The notes beneath the pieces were generated by a model. That model did no database searches and was not told the origin of the DNA. It worked only from the letters and a program-made list of their open reading frames with translations. From NCBI RefSeq assembly GCF_950100655.1, contig NZ_CATNLY010000012.1:868001-932000 (forward strand): a DNA stretch of 64,000 nucleotides. Direction: 5' to 3'. Below, piece after piece: positions 8,357 through 17,251 of the stretch. The stretch comes from Pleomorphomonas sp. T1.2MG-36. GTDB taxonomy: Bacteria; Pseudomonadota; Alphaproteobacteria; Rhizobiales; Pleomorphomonadaceae. Each line of letters starts with the position of its first letter. Position 1 is the first letter of the stretch. Both the position numbers and the translations under genes were made by a program.

Positions 8357-11300
8357 ATGATCGTCAGTCTCATCCGTTGGTCGGCACGAAACGTCGTTTT
8401 CGTGCTGATCGGCACCGTGCTGCTCGTCGCGGCCGGCATCCATTCGGTGGCACGCATTCCGCTCGACGCACTGCCCGACCTCTCCGATACCCAGGTGATC
8501 CTCTACACCGATTACCCCGGCCAGGCGCCGCAGGTCGTCGAGGACCAGGTCACCTATCCGCTCACCACCGCCATGCTGTCTGTGCCGAAATCCAAGGTGG
8601 TGCGCGGCTTCTCCTCCTTCGGCACCTCCTTCGTCTACGTCATCTTCGAGGATGGCACGGACATCTACTGGGCGCGCTCGCGCGTGCTCGAATACCTGAG
8701 CTTTGCCGCCAAGCGCCTGCCCGAGGGCGTGACGCCAACGCTGGGACCGGACGCCACCGGCGTCGGCTGGGTCTACCAGTATGTCCTGAAAGCGAAGGAC
8801 CGCACGCTTGCCGAACTTCGCACCTTGCAGGACTGGTTCCTCCGCTATCAGCTGACCAAGGCCGGCGGCGTGTCGGAGGTGGCCAGCGTCGGCGGCTTCG
8901 TCCAGCAGTATCAGGTGGTGGTCGACCCGCAGAAGCTGCAGGCCTACGGCATTCCGCTATCCAAACTCAGCCAGGCGATCCGCGCCAGCAACCAGGACGT
9001 CGGCGGCCGCGTCGTCGAGATGGCCGAAACCGAGTTCGTGGTGCGCGGCCACGGCTACATAAAGTCTCCGGCCGACATCGAGACCATCGTGCTGAAGGTC
9101 GACGGCGGCACGCCCGTCCTGGTTCGCGACGTCGCACGCGTCGAGATTGGCCCCGACGAGCGGCGCGGCCTCACCGAGCTCAACGGCGAGGGCGAGGTGG
9201 TGAGCGGCATCGTGCTGCAGCGCTCCGGCGAGAATGCCCTCAAGGTGATCGACAACGTCAAGGAGAAGATCGCCGAGCTCGCCTCGGGCCTGCCCGACGG
9301 CGTGTCGATCGAGGCCGTCTACGACCGCTCCGAACTGATCCTGAAGGCGGTCGAGAACCTCAAGGGCACGCTGATCGAGGAAAGCATCATCGTCGCCCTG
9401 GTCTGCATCGTCTTCCTGCTGCATGTGCGGTCGGCGCTGGTCGCCATCGTCACCTTGCCGATCGGCGTGATGATCGCGGTGATGATCATGAATGCCATGG
9501 GCATGACGTCCAACATCATGAGCCTCGGCGGCATCGCCATTGCCGTCGGTGCCATGGTCGACGCCTCCATCGTCATGATCGAGAACGCCCACAAGCGGCT
9601 GGAGCATGCGCCGCCCGGCGCATCGCGGGTTCAGACGCTGATCGACGCCGCCGTCGAGGTCGGGCCGGCGCTGTTCTTCAGCCTCCTGGTGATCACCGTT
9701 TCCTTCCTGCCGGTGTTCGCGCTGGAGGATCAGGAAGGACGGCTGTTCAAGCCGCTCGCCTTCACCAAGACCTTCTCGATGGCCGGCGCGGCCTTCCTGT
9801 CGGTGACGCTGGTGCCGGTGCTGATGCTGATCTTCGTTCGCGGCCGCATCCTGCCGGAACAGAAGAACCCGGTGAACCGGGCGCTGATCTGGCTTTATCG
9901 GCCGATCATCCGCCTCGTACTAAGGGCGAAGGTGCCGACCATCGCCCTGGCGCTCGTCATCCTCGGCGGTTCGGTGATCCCGGCGAGCCGGCTCGGCAGC
10001 GAGTTCATGCCGGCGCTCAACGAAGGCACTCTCCTTTACATGCCGACGACGCTGCCGGGTCTTTCTATCACCAAGGCGGCTGAGCTCATCCAGGTGCAGG
10101 ACCGCATCATCAAGAGCTTCCCCGAGGTGGCGAGCGTCTACGGCAAGGCGGGCCGTGCCGCGACAGCCACCGATCCGGCGCCGACGGAGATGTTCGAGAC
10201 GGTCATCAACCTCAAACCGCAGGAGGAATGGCGGCCGGGCCTCACCACCGACGACCTGATTGCGGAGATGGACAAGGCGCTGCAATTGCCGGGCGTTTCC
10301 AACGCCTGGACCATGCCGCTCAAGGCGCGCACCGACATGCTCTCCACCGGCATCCGCACGCCGATCGGCATCAAGGTGTTCGGCCGCGATCTCGGTGAAA
10401 TGGAGCGGATCGCCAAGAAGATCGAGGCGGTGGTGAAGAAGGTGCCCGGCACCACCTCGGCCTATGCCGAGCGCATCGGTGGCGGCTACTACCTCGACAT
10501 CGAGCCGAGGCGCGACGAGCTCGCCCGCTACGGACTCACCGTCGGCGACATGCAGGAGGTGATCCTGACCGCGCTCGGCGGCGAGATGGTGACCACCACC
10601 GTCGAGGGCCGCGAGCGCTTCTCGGTCAACGTGCGCTATCCGCGCGACCTCAGGTCCGATCCGGACGCCATCGCCCGCGACGTGCTGATCCATCCCGAGG
10701 GAGGCGGCGCCATTCCGCTCGGCCAGTTGGCCGACGTTCGCCTCGCGCGCGGCCCCGCGACCATCCGCACCGAGAACGCGTTGCTGTCGGCCTACATCTT
10801 CGTCGACATCCGTGATCGCGACATCGGCAGCTATGTCGCCGACGCCAAGACGGCCGTGGATGCCGAGGTGAAGATGCCGCCGGGCTATTACGTCACCTGG
10901 AGCGGCCAGTTCGAATACATGGAGCGGGCCAAGGAGAAGCTGAAGGTGGTGGTGCCGGTCACCATCGCCCTGATCTTCCTCCTCCTCTACATGAACTTCC
11001 GCCGCATCACCGAAACGCTGATCGTCATGGCCTCGCTGCCTTTCGCCCTGGTCGGCGGCGTCTGGTACATGGACCTGCTCGGCTTCAACCTGTCGGTGGC
11101 CGTCGCCGTCGGCTTTATCGCTCTCGCCGGCGTCGCTGCCGAAACGGGCGTGGTCATGCTGATCTACCTCGACCACGCGTTCGAGGCGATCAAGGCGAAG
11201 CGAGCGGCCGAGGGACAGCCGCTGACACGCGACGATCTCAATGCCGCTATCATGGAGGGCGCGGTCGAGCGCGTCCGTCCTAAGATGATGACCGTGGTGG

Positions 11301-11530
11301 CCATCATGGCCGGCCTCCTGCCGATCATGTGGAGCCACGGCACCGGCTCGGAGGTGATGCAGCGCATCGCCGTGCCGATGATCGGCGGCATGATTTCCTC
11401 CACCGTTCTAACGCTTCTCGTCATCCCGGCGATCTACGCGCTGGTGAAAGCTCGCGGTCTCACTCGGACCGCGTCATCGGCCGCTGCGGCGGTCGCCCTC
11501 CCCGCAACCACCGTCACCCTGAAGGACTGA
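8357..11530 (+). CDS. cusA: Heavy-metal efflux RND transporter (CusA/CzcA family)
   Basis: This 1057-residue inner-membrane proton/metal antiporter is the HME-RND pump of the tripartite complex. The first TM (VFVLIGTVLLVAAGIH) precedes the porter segment LPDLSDTQVILYTDYPGQAP. TM4 carries GAMVDASIVMIENAHKR with the proton-relay Asp near residue 402. The second half repeats the fold, with FIALAGVAAETGVVMLIYL near TM10 and MIGGMISSTVLTLLVIPAIYAL at the end. GGGAGAAG lies 9 bases before the ATG. Length and motifs are full-size with no sign of decay. Metal choice is inferred from the following CusF gene. Confidence 0.95.
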   Translation: MIVSLIRWSARNVVFVLIGTVLLVAAGIHSVARIPLDALPDLSDTQVILYTDYPGQAPQVVEDQVTYPLTTAMLSVPKSKVVRGFSSFGTSFVYVIFEDGTDIYWARSRVLEYLSFAAKRLPEGVTPTLGPDATGVGWVYQYVLKAKDRTLAELRTLQDWFLRYQLTKAGGVSEVASVGGFVQQYQVVVDPQKLQAYGIPLSKLSQAIRASNQDVGGRVVEMAETEFVVRGHGYIKSPADIETIVLKVDGGTPVLVRDVARVEIGPDERRGLTELNGEGEVVSGIVLQRSGENALKVIDNVKEKIAELASGLPDGVSIEAVYDRSELILKAVENLKGTLIEESIIVALVCIVFLLHVRSALVAIVTLPIGVMIAVMIMNAMGMTSNIMSLGGIAIAVGAMVDASIVMIENAHKRLEHAPPGASRVQTLIDAAVEVGPALFFSLLVITVSFLPVFALEDQEGRLFKPLAFTKTFSMAGAAFLSVTLVPVLMLIFVRGRILPEQKNPVNRALIWLYRPIIRLVLRAKVPTIALALVILGGSVIPASRLGSEFMPALNEGTLLYMPTTLPGLSITKAAELIQVQDRIIKSFPEVASVYGKAGRAATATDPAPTEMFETVINLKPQEEWRPGLTTDDLIAEMDKALQLPGVSNAWTMPLKARTDMLSTGIRTPIGIKVFGRDLGEMERIAKKIEAVVKKVPGTTSAYAERIGGGYYLDIEPRRDELARYGLTVGDMQEVILTALGGEMVTTTVEGRERFSVNVRYPRDLRSDPDAIARDVLIHPEGGGAIPLGQLADVRLARGPATIRTENALLSAYIFVDIRDRDIGSYVADAKTAVDAEVKMPPGYYVTWSGQFEYMERAKEKLKVVVPVTIALIFLLLYMNFRRITETLIVMASLPFALVGGVWYMDLLGFNLSVAVAVGFIALAGVAAETGVVMLIYLDHAFEAIKAKRAAEGQPLTRDDLNAAIMEGAVERVRPKMMTVVAIMAGLLPIMWSHGTGSEVMQRIAVPMIGGMISSTVLTLLVIPAIYALVKARGLTRTASSAAAAVALPATTVTLKD

Positions 11531-11534
11531 TCCT

Positions 11535-11825
11535 ATGAAGAAACTCTTCGCCGCCGCGACCATCCTCGTTGCCGTCGCCTCCACCGCCCTTGCCGGCGAT
11601 GCCGGTACCACCGGCAAGATCAACTCGATCGACATGGCAGGCCGCACCCTCAACCTCACACACGGTCCGATCGACGCGCTCGGCTGGCCCGGCATGACGA
11701 TGGACTTCGCAGTGCTGCCTTCCATCGATCTCGGTGCGCTCAAAGCCGGCGAGACCATTGCCTTCACGGTCGCGCAAACGCCGGAAGGCATCTACGCCGT
11801 CGATAGCGTGACACCGGCAAAGTAA
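11535..11825 (+). CDS. cusF: Periplasmic copper/silver metallochaperone CusF
   Basis: This 96-residue protein has a signal peptide cut near residue 20 (VASTALA-GD) and a single OB-fold-like domain. It carries the CusF ligand set: His43 in THGPI, Trp51, Met54 and Met56 in GWPGMTMDF. CusF binds Cu(I)/Ag(I) with a Met2-His site capped by the Trp and hands metal to CusB/CusA. The gene starts 4 bases after cusA and is the last of the operon, with a strong hairpin 6 bases downstream. This gene is the best evidence that the pump handles Cu/Ag. Confidence 0.93.
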   Translation: MKKLFAAATILVAVASTALAGDAGTTGKINSIDMAGRTLNLTHGPIDALGWPGMTMDFAVLPSIDLGALKAGETIAFTVAQTPEGIYAVDSVTPAK

Positions 11826-11831
11826 AGGAAA

Positions 11832-11864
11832 GCCCGCCCGTGCCGACAAACGGCATGGGCGGGC
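11832..11864. terminator. Strong bidirectional terminator between cusF and the hydroquinone reductase
   Basis: GCCCGCCCGTGCCG (11832-11845) pairs over 14 positions (one G-U) with 11851-11864 across the loop ACAAA. On the minus strand it is followed by TTTCCTTT, so it works best for the convergent reductase gene. It also closes the copper operon. Confidence 0.75.
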
Positions 11865-11900
11865 GTCTCGGTGGCGGTGGGGCACGTCGTGGCGACGGGC

Positions 11901-12866
11901 TTAACCGGAAAGCCCCAGATCGCTGAGGTCGGGGCCGAGCGGCACGATGCGCTGCGGATTGAGCGCCTTCATCGAGTAATAGCCGCGTTTGATGTGGTCG
12001 ATGCTGACGGTGTCCCGGACGCCCGGGAAATCGAGGGCGCGTTTCAGGTAGCCGCTGAGGCCGGGATAGTCGGCAATGCGCCGCAGGTTGCACTTGAAAA
12101 GGCCGTGGTAGGCCGCATCGAAGCGGATCAGCGTCACGAACAGCCGAACGTCCGTTTCGGTAAACCGGTCGCCATGGAGGAAAGGCCGTCCGTCGGCGAG
12201 CCGGGCTTCCAGCTCATCGAGCATGTCGAACACGTCGGCGAAAGCCTCGTCATAGGCCACCTGTCTGGTGGCAAAGCCCGCTCGATAGACACCATTGTTG
12301 AGACGCGGATAGATGCGGTCGTTGAGCGCATCGATCTCCGCCGCGAGATCGGCCGGATAGAGATCGAGGTCCGACGTGGCGAGATCGCCGAAGCCGGAGT
12401 TGAGCATCCTCAGGATGTCGGCCGACTCGTTGTTGACGATGGTGCCAAGCTTCTTGTCCCACAGCACCGGTACGGTGGCGCGGCCGGTGAAGTGGGGATC
12501 GGCCTTGGTGTAGACCTGATGAAGGTAGGTGGCGCCGTTGACCGTGTCGGCGGTGGCGCCGGGATAGTCGCCGAAACGCCAGCCCTCGTCGGAAATGGCG
12601 GGCTCGACGATCGACAGCGAGATGACGTCCTCAAGCCCCTTCAACTTGCGGCCGATCAGCGTTCGCGAAGCCCAGGGGCAGATCAGCGCGACATAGAGGT
12701 GATAGCGGCCCGCCTCCGCGGCAAAGCCCGCTTCGCCGGTGGGGCCGGCTTTCCCGTCGGGCGTCACCCAGTTGCGAAAGCTGGAGGTCTGGCGGACGAA
12801 GCCGCCCTTTTCGTCGGTCTTTTCAACCGGCTTCCAATCGGCTGTCCATTTGCCGTCGACGAGCAT
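11901..12866 (-). CDS. Glutathionyl-hydroquinone reductase (Xi-class GST, YqjG-like)
   Basis: This 321-residue cytosolic enzyme reduces glutathionyl-(hydro)quinones using glutathione. The thioredoxin-like N-domain holds the catalytic Cys63 in ICPWASRT. Family blocks FVRQTSSFRNWV, YHLYVALICPWA, VPVLWDKKLGTIVNNES and the C-terminal helical part (LTRTDVRL-like FTETDVRLFVTLIRFD, then NLRRIADYPGLSGYLK) follow. The frame is open to 12974, but ATG at 12866 is preceded by AGGAG at good spacing and homology begins there. It is monocistronic, converging on the copper operon and sharing its terminator. Confidence 0.93.
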   Translation of the reverse strand: MLVDGKWTADWKPVEKTDEKGGFVRQTSSFRNWVTPDGKAGPTGEAGFAAEAGRYHLYVALICPWASRTLIGRKLKGLEDVISLSIVEPAISDEGWRFGDYPGATADTVNGATYLHQVYTKADPHFTGRATVPVLWDKKLGTIVNNESADILRMLNSGFGDLATSDLDLYPADLAAEIDALNDRIYPRLNNGVYRAGFATRQVAYDEAFADVFDMLDELEARLADGRPFLHGDRFTETDVRLFVTLIRFDAAYHGLFKCNLRRIADYPGLSGYLKRALDFPGVRDTVSIDHIKRGYYSMKALNPQRIVPLGPDLSDLGLSG

Positions 12867-13142
12867 GGAGGTCTCCTGTCTGGTTGGCGGCCGAGGGGCA
12901 CGGGCGCGATGATCGATGCGATATGGTGACCGTAACCGCCCGTCGCAACCGAGGTTCCGCCGAGCGGCGTGCACAGGCTATCGCGGGAAACGTGCCGGCG
13001 CCACCCACTCCGAAAGCGCACAGGATCGCCCGCTCGCCGGGCGACGGACGCCGTCTGCCGCCGCGCCTCACGCTCCCTGTCATCGGCCTGTAACGATCGG
13101 CGTCTATCGCAATGTCCAAGACAGAACTGCTTGCGGGGACGT
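12867..13142. other. Divergent intergenic region, no gene supported
   Basis: About 300 bases separate the reductase start from the ABC operon start at 13170. Short frames here show no family resemblance or ribosome sites. Both promoters must lie here, but no clean -35/-10 pair is visible. The only clear signal is the palindrome next to 13143. Confidence 0.4.
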
Positions 13143-13158
13143 TTGCACAGCTGTGCAA
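13143..13158. promoter_or_regulatory. Perfect 16-bp palindrome, probable operator of the phosphodiester-importer operon
   Basis: TTGCACAGCTGTGCAA is a perfect dyad ending 11 bases before the ATG at 13170. Its size fits a LacI-family dimer, and a LacI-type gene (17252-18304) is in the same operon. Its centre is AG/CT rather than the usual CG, so assignment to that regulator is inference. Confidence 0.55.
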
Positions 13159-13169
13159 GCGCATGGACA

Positions 13170-14324
13170 ATGAGCGAAGACGCCTACCTCGGCCTTCAGG
13201 GCATCGACGCCGGCTACAGCCGAACGAAGGTGCTCGAAAGCATCGACCTCTCGATCGGCAAGGGCGAGTTCGTGGCGCTGCTCGGGGCCTCGGGCTGCGG
13301 TAAGACGACGCTTCTTCGCACCATCGCCGGCTTTGCCTTCCCCAGCGCCGGCCGTATCCACGTCGGAGGGCGCGATGTCACCCGCCTGCCGCCCGACAAG
13401 CGCGGCATGGCCATGGTGTTCCAGTCCTACGCTCTCTGGCCGCACATGACGGCGGCGCGCAACATCGGCTACGGCCTTCGCCTCAAGGGCTGGCGTCGCG
13501 AAGCGATCGCCGCCCGCGTCGCCGAGATGGAAGCATTGCTCGGTCTGGAAGGGCTCGGCGGGCGCAAGCCTTCGGAGCTGTCCGGCGGCCAGCGTCAGCG
13601 TGTCGCACTCGGCCGCGCCCTGGCCGTCGACCCGGACATCCTGCTTCTCGACGAGCCGCTGTCCAACCTCGACGCCCGTATCCGCCTGACCGTGCGCCAC
13701 GAAATCCGCGCCCTGCAGCAGCGGCTCGGCATCACCACCATTCATGTCACCCACGATCGCGAGGAAGCCATGGTGATGGCCGACCGCATCGTCATCCTGG
13801 ACAAGGGGCGCATAGCCCAACTCGGGACACCCCAGGACATCTACACGCGCCCGGCGTCGGCCTTCGTCGCCGCCTTCATGGGCGCCGAGAATGTCATCCA
13901 TCTCGACGCCTCCTGCTCCGGGCATCGTGTCGACATCGCCGCCGGGCCGCTCAACAGGGCGGCCAGCCTTCTGCTCGATCGCCCCGCCCCGCCTAGCGGC
14001 AAGATCGAAGCGCGCTTCCGTTCCGAGCGGCTGCAACTCAGGCCCCTCGACGAGAAGCGTCCTGACGATGCCAACGCCGTCGACCTGATCGGGCGCATCG
14101 AAGCCGTCGTCTATCCCGGCGGCGAGTGGCGCCACACGGTTCGCATCGGCGAGGGCTCGGTGCTCGTCGACGGTCCCGAAGCCCTGCCCCCCGGCAGCGA
14201 CGTGCTCGTTCGGGTCCCCACAAGTGGCCTCTTCCTGTTTGCCGCACCGGCCTGTGCGCCGGCCGGCACCCCGCCATCCGCTGCCGACGAGCGCTCGCCG
14301 GTTCGGGAAAGACTGATTGCCTGA
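13170..14324 (+). CDS. ABC importer ATPase (spermidine/Fe/phosphonate type, with TOBE domain)
   Basis: This 384-residue nucleotide-binding subunit carries Walker A GASGCGKTT near residue 40, Q-loop VFQSYALWPHM, signature LSGGQRQR near 137, Walker B DILLLDEPLSNLDA and H-loop VTHDREEA. The C-terminal third (FMGAENVIHLD onward) is the regulatory TOBE-type region of PotA/FbpC-like ATPases. The frame is open upstream, but ATG at 13170 is where homology starts; its ribosome site is poor. It is the first gene of an operon with a binding protein, two permeases, a LacI regulator, a phosphatase and a phosphodiesterase. The likely cargo is a phosphorylated compound (inference). Confidence 0.92.
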   Translation: MSEDAYLGLQGIDAGYSRTKVLESIDLSIGKGEFVALLGASGCGKTTLLRTIAGFAFPSAGRIHVGGRDVTRLPPDKRGMAMVFQSYALWPHMTAARNIGYGLRLKGWRREAIAARVAEMEALLGLEGLGGRKPSELSGGQRQRVALGRALAVDPDILLLDEPLSNLDARIRLTVRHEIRALQQRLGITTIHVTHDREEAMVMADRIVILDKGRIAQLGTPQDIYTRPASAFVAAFMGAENVIHLDASCSGHRVDIAAGPLNRAASLLLDRPAPPSGKIEARFRSERLQLRPLDEKRPDDANAVDLIGRIEAVVYPGGEWRHTVRIGEGSVLVDGPEALPPGSDVLVRVPTSGLFLFAAPACAPAGTPPSAADERSPVRERLIA

Positions 14325-14360
14325 CATCCAAGATCTGACGATCGAAATCGGAGACGCGTC

Positions 14361-15500
14361 ATGAACAAGCTGTTGCTCAACTCGACGATGGCGCTTGCCA
14401 TCGTGGCTTCGCCGGCCGGCGCCGCCGAGCTGACCGTGATCACCGCCGGCGACCAGAACATGGTCGACTACATCAACGATTACCTGGCCCCGCTGTTCGA
14501 ACAGCAGAATCCGGGCAACACCGTCCGCGCCGTCGGCACCGGTCCCGGCGACGCCGGCTCGCAGAAGATCGTCGAGCGCTTCGACGCCCAGGCCAAGGCC
14601 GGCACTGCCACCTGGGACACCGACGTCGCGGTCGTCCACGAGAAGTTCGCCGGCCCGATGGTGCAGGCCGGCTATCTCGAGGCCTACCGGGACAAGATCG
14701 CCACCGGCAAGCTGGTGACGCGCGCCAACGCCGACAATGCCCTGGGCACCGAGGTCAAGGGCTACGTCATGCCGATGTTCAACAGCCAGACTGCCATCGC
14801 CTACAACCCTTCGCTGGTTCCCAACCCGCCCAAGAGCTACGCCGAGATCGCCGAGTGGGCGAAGGCCCATCCCGGTCAGTTCGGCTACAACGGCATCAAG
14901 GGCGGCGCCTCGGGCGTCAGCTTCGTGATGGGCTGGGTCTACGCCTTCTCGGGCAGCGATGCCCAGAAGCTGATGTACGGCCCGTTCGACAAGGCCGAGG
15001 AAGCCAAGTGGGATGACGCCTTCGAAAGCCTCAAGGCGTTCACCGAGTCGGCCACGCTGACACCGGGCAATGCCGGCACGCTGGATCTCCTGTCGCGCGG
15101 CGAAATCGCCCTGGGACCGGTGTGGGTGGACATGTTCTACTCCTGGCAGGCCGACGGCCGCTTGCCGCCCGAGCTGAAGCTGCTGCTTCCCGCCCCCGGC
15201 ATGCCCGGCCAGCCGATGCACTACGTCATCCCGGCCAAGGCGCCGAACAAGGAACTTGCCGAGAAGTTCGTCGAGCTGGCCACCTCGCCGAAGGTGCAGG
15301 CCGAGGGCATCGTCAAGAAGTTCAACTGGTATCCGGGCATCGACGCCGACAAGGTCAAGGCCGAGCTGGACGACGCCACCTGGAACAAGCTGTTCGTCGA
15401 CATCACGCCGGCCGATCTCGCCGAGAAGGGCAAGCCCTTCCCGCTTGCCCCGTACAACACGGCCATCCTCGAAGCCTACGAAGCCAAGGTCGCCAACTGA
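14361..15500 (+). CDS. Periplasmic substrate-binding protein of the phosphodiester-linked ABC importer
   Basis: This 379-residue extracellular solute-binding protein has a signal peptide (TMALAIVASPAGAAE, cut near residue 22). The mature lobes resemble the PotD/FbpA-like or YnjB-like group (LTVITAGDQNMVDYIND, MPMFNSQTAIAYNPSLV, YVIPAKAPNKELAEKFVELA). The ligand cannot be read from sequence. A strong hairpin follows in the gap to the first permease, likely protecting this more abundant transcript. Neighbouring PDE and phosphatase genes point to an organophosphate ligand (inference). Confidence 0.9.
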   Translation: MNKLLLNSTMALAIVASPAGAAELTVITAGDQNMVDYINDYLAPLFEQQNPGNTVRAVGTGPGDAGSQKIVERFDAQAKAGTATWDTDVAVVHEKFAGPMVQAGYLEAYRDKIATGKLVTRANADNALGTEVKGYVMPMFNSQTAIAYNPSLVPNPPKSYAEIAEWAKAHPGQFGYNGIKGGASGVSFVMGWVYAFSGSDAQKLMYGPFDKAEEAKWDDAFESLKAFTESATLTPGNAGTLDLLSRGEIALGPVWVDMFYSWQADGRLPPELKLLLPAPGMPGQPMHYVIPAKAPNKELAEKFVELATSPKVQAEGIVKKFNWYPGIDADKVKAELDDATWNKLFVDITPADLAEKGKPFPLAPYNTAILEAYEAKVAN

Positions 15501-15517
15501 GCCGCCACCAATCCATG

Positions 15518-15544
15518 AGGCCGCCCTGCCCGGCGGGGCGGCCT
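15518..15544 (+). other. Hairpin between binding-protein and permease genes
   Basis: AGGCCGCCC (15518-15526) pairs perfectly with GGGCGGCCT (15536-15544). TCTT follows, a weak T-tract, so it may act as a partial terminator or mRNA-stabilising structure. Confidence 0.5.
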
Positions 15545-15572
15545 TCTTCACCAATGCTTTCCGGACAAGCCG

Positions 15573-16391
15573 ATGGCACGTCTTCTCGGCCCGGTGCTGG
15601 TCTCGCCGGCACTGGTCGTCATCCTCCTGCTCTTCATGCTGCCGCTCGCCGCTTCGGTGATCGGCGCCTTCGAAGTGGACGGGGCCTACGGCCTCGGCAA
15701 CTTCGCTAAGGCCTACGATCTCTATACTCAGGACATCGTCTTCACGACGGTGATCGTTGCCCTCTCGGCCCTCCTGACCGGCGGTCTCGCCATCGCCATT
15801 GGCGGCTATCTCACACTCGGCGAGAACCCCACCGCCGTCGCCATCCTGCGCTGGCTCTATCGCTGGCCAATGTTCATCCCGTTCATCGTCGTCGGGCAGA
15901 TCCTGCGCACCTTCCTTGCCAAGAGCGGCCTCCTGAACTCGACGCTCATCGCGCTCGGACTCATCGATCCGCTTTCCGCCACCAGCTATCTCGACTGGCG
16001 TGGGATCGTCATCGCCTTCGTCTGGAAGCAGACGCCCTTCGTGGCGCTGATGGTGGCCGGCGCCATGGCCTCGCTCGACCGAGGCACCATCGAAGCGGCT
16101 CGCAACCTCGGCGCCTCCAGGCTTCGCATTCTCATCGAGATCGTCGTGCCGCAGGTGACGACCACGCTGCTGGTCGGCCTCGTCTTGTCCTTCGTCACGA
16201 TGATGGGCGTGCTGTCCGTGCCGCTGATGATCAACGCCCAGGCGCCGACCATGATCACCGCCGACATCGCCTTCCGCCTCAGCACCTACCGCGACTATGG
16301 CGTCGCCAATGCGCTCGGTCTGATCTCGCTGGCGATCAGCGCCGTCGCGGCCTGGTTCTATCTCCGCATCAACATGAGGCAGGGCCGATGA
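15573..16391 (+). CDS. ABC importer permease (first)
   Basis: This 272-residue integral membrane subunit has about six hydrophobic segments, starting VSPALVVILLLFMLPLAASVI. It carries the cytoplasmic EAA loop EAARNLGASRLRILIEIVVP that docks on the ATPase. The fold is of the PotB/FbpB type. It overlaps the next gene by four bases (ATGA), indicating translational coupling and 1:1 assembly. Together with the second permease it forms the heterodimeric channel. Confidence 0.92.
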   Translation: MARLLGPVLVSPALVVILLLFMLPLAASVIGAFEVDGAYGLGNFAKAYDLYTQDIVFTTVIVALSALLTGGLAIAIGGYLTLGENPTAVAILRWLYRWPMFIPFIVVGQILRTFLAKSGLLNSTLIALGLIDPLSATSYLDWRGIVIAFVWKQTPFVALMVAGAMASLDRGTIEAARNLGASRLRILIEIVVPQVTTTLLVGLVLSFVTMMGVLSVPLMINAQAPTMITADIAFRLSTYRDYGVANALGLISLAISAVAAWFYLRINMRQGR

Positions 16392-17242
16392 GCGCGACAT
16401 CCACGTCCCCGGCCGTGCCGCGTGGGTTCGATTCCCTCAGTGGCTTCCTCTGGTGGCTACCGCGCGCGGCCGTTCTCGGAGCGCTGGCCTTCGTCATCTT
16501 CGGGCCGCTTCTCAACATGCTGGTCTGGACGGTGGCCGAGCGGTGGTACTTCCCGCATACGCTGCCGGTCGATTACGGCTTCAGCTACTGGAGCCGGGTG
16601 TTCGCACCGCGCGGCAACGCACTGCAATCGCTCGTCGCCTCGATCGGCATCGCGCTGTTCACCGTGGCGGGGTCGCTGGCGCTCGCCATTCCCGCCGGCT
16701 ATGCGCTCGCCCGCCTAAAGCTGCCGCTGAGGGGCCTTGTGTTGCTCGCCTTCCTGCTGCCGCAGGCGTTTCCCAACCTGCCCGTCTACGTCAACATCGC
16801 AAGGCTGTTCTACGAGATCGGCCTCAACGGCACCGTCCTTGGCGTCGTGCTGGTGCACGTGACGCATGGCCTCGTCTATGCGGTCTGGATCGCCGCCGCC
16901 GCGTTCTCCGCCGTCGACCGAGATCTGGAACTCGCCGCCCGCAACCTCGGCGCCTCCGGCCTCAAGGCCTTCGCCGACGTGACGCTGCCGCTCGCCGCGC
17001 CCGGCTTGATGGCAAGCGCCATCTTCGTCTTCCTGGAGTCGCTCGACGAGTTCACCGGCAGCTACTTCGTCGGCGCGCCGGATGTGACGACGCTGCCGCT
17101 CCTGCTCTATTCGGCAGGAGCCGGCGGCAACTACCAAGTCGCCTCGATCACCGCGCTGCTGCTGCTCGTCCCGTCCATCGCCTTCATGCTGGTGGTGGAG
17201 AAGTTCCTCCGCGCGGATGTTCTCGCCAAGGTAGGACAGTAG
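16388..17242 (+). CDS. ABC importer permease (second)
   Basis: This 284-residue inner-membrane subunit has six predicted TM segments and the EAA-like loop LAARNLGASGLKAFADVTLP. The N-terminal segment AAVLGALAFVIFGPLLNMLVW is the first TM. It resembles PotC/PhnV-type permeases. It starts inside the stop of the first permease and ends 10 bases before the LacI gene, so all are probably co-transcribed. Confidence 0.92.
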   Translation: MSATSTSPAVPRGFDSLSGFLWWLPRAAVLGALAFVIFGPLLNMLVWTVAERWYFPHTLPVDYGFSYWSRVFAPRGNALQSLVASIGIALFTVAGSLALAIPAGYALARLKLPLRGLVLLAFLLPQAFPNLPVYVNIARLFYEIGLNGTVLGVVLVHVTHGLVYAVWIAAAAFSAVDRDLELAARNLGASGLKAFADVTLPLAAPGLMASAIFVFLESLDEFTGSYFVGAPDVTTLPLLLYSAGAGGNYQVASITALLLLVPSIAFMLVVEKFLRADVLAKVGQ

Positions 17243-17251
17243 GCTTCCGCC

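Noticed and set aside
8357..11530. Assigning metal specificity of the RND pump from the CusA methionine triad
   Set aside because: I could not place the reference residue numbers on this protein reliably from memory. Cu/Ag is inferred from the CusF gene instead.
13104..16400. 1098-codon open frame on the minus strand opposite the importer genes (also 30962-33064 minus, 33143-34912 minus, 59404-61518 plus, 44607-46646 beyond the kinase start)
   Set aside because: High-GC codon bias leaves long antisense frames free of stops. The translations are low-complexity, rich in Gly/Asp/His/Arg, without family motifs, while the opposite strand encodes clear proteins.
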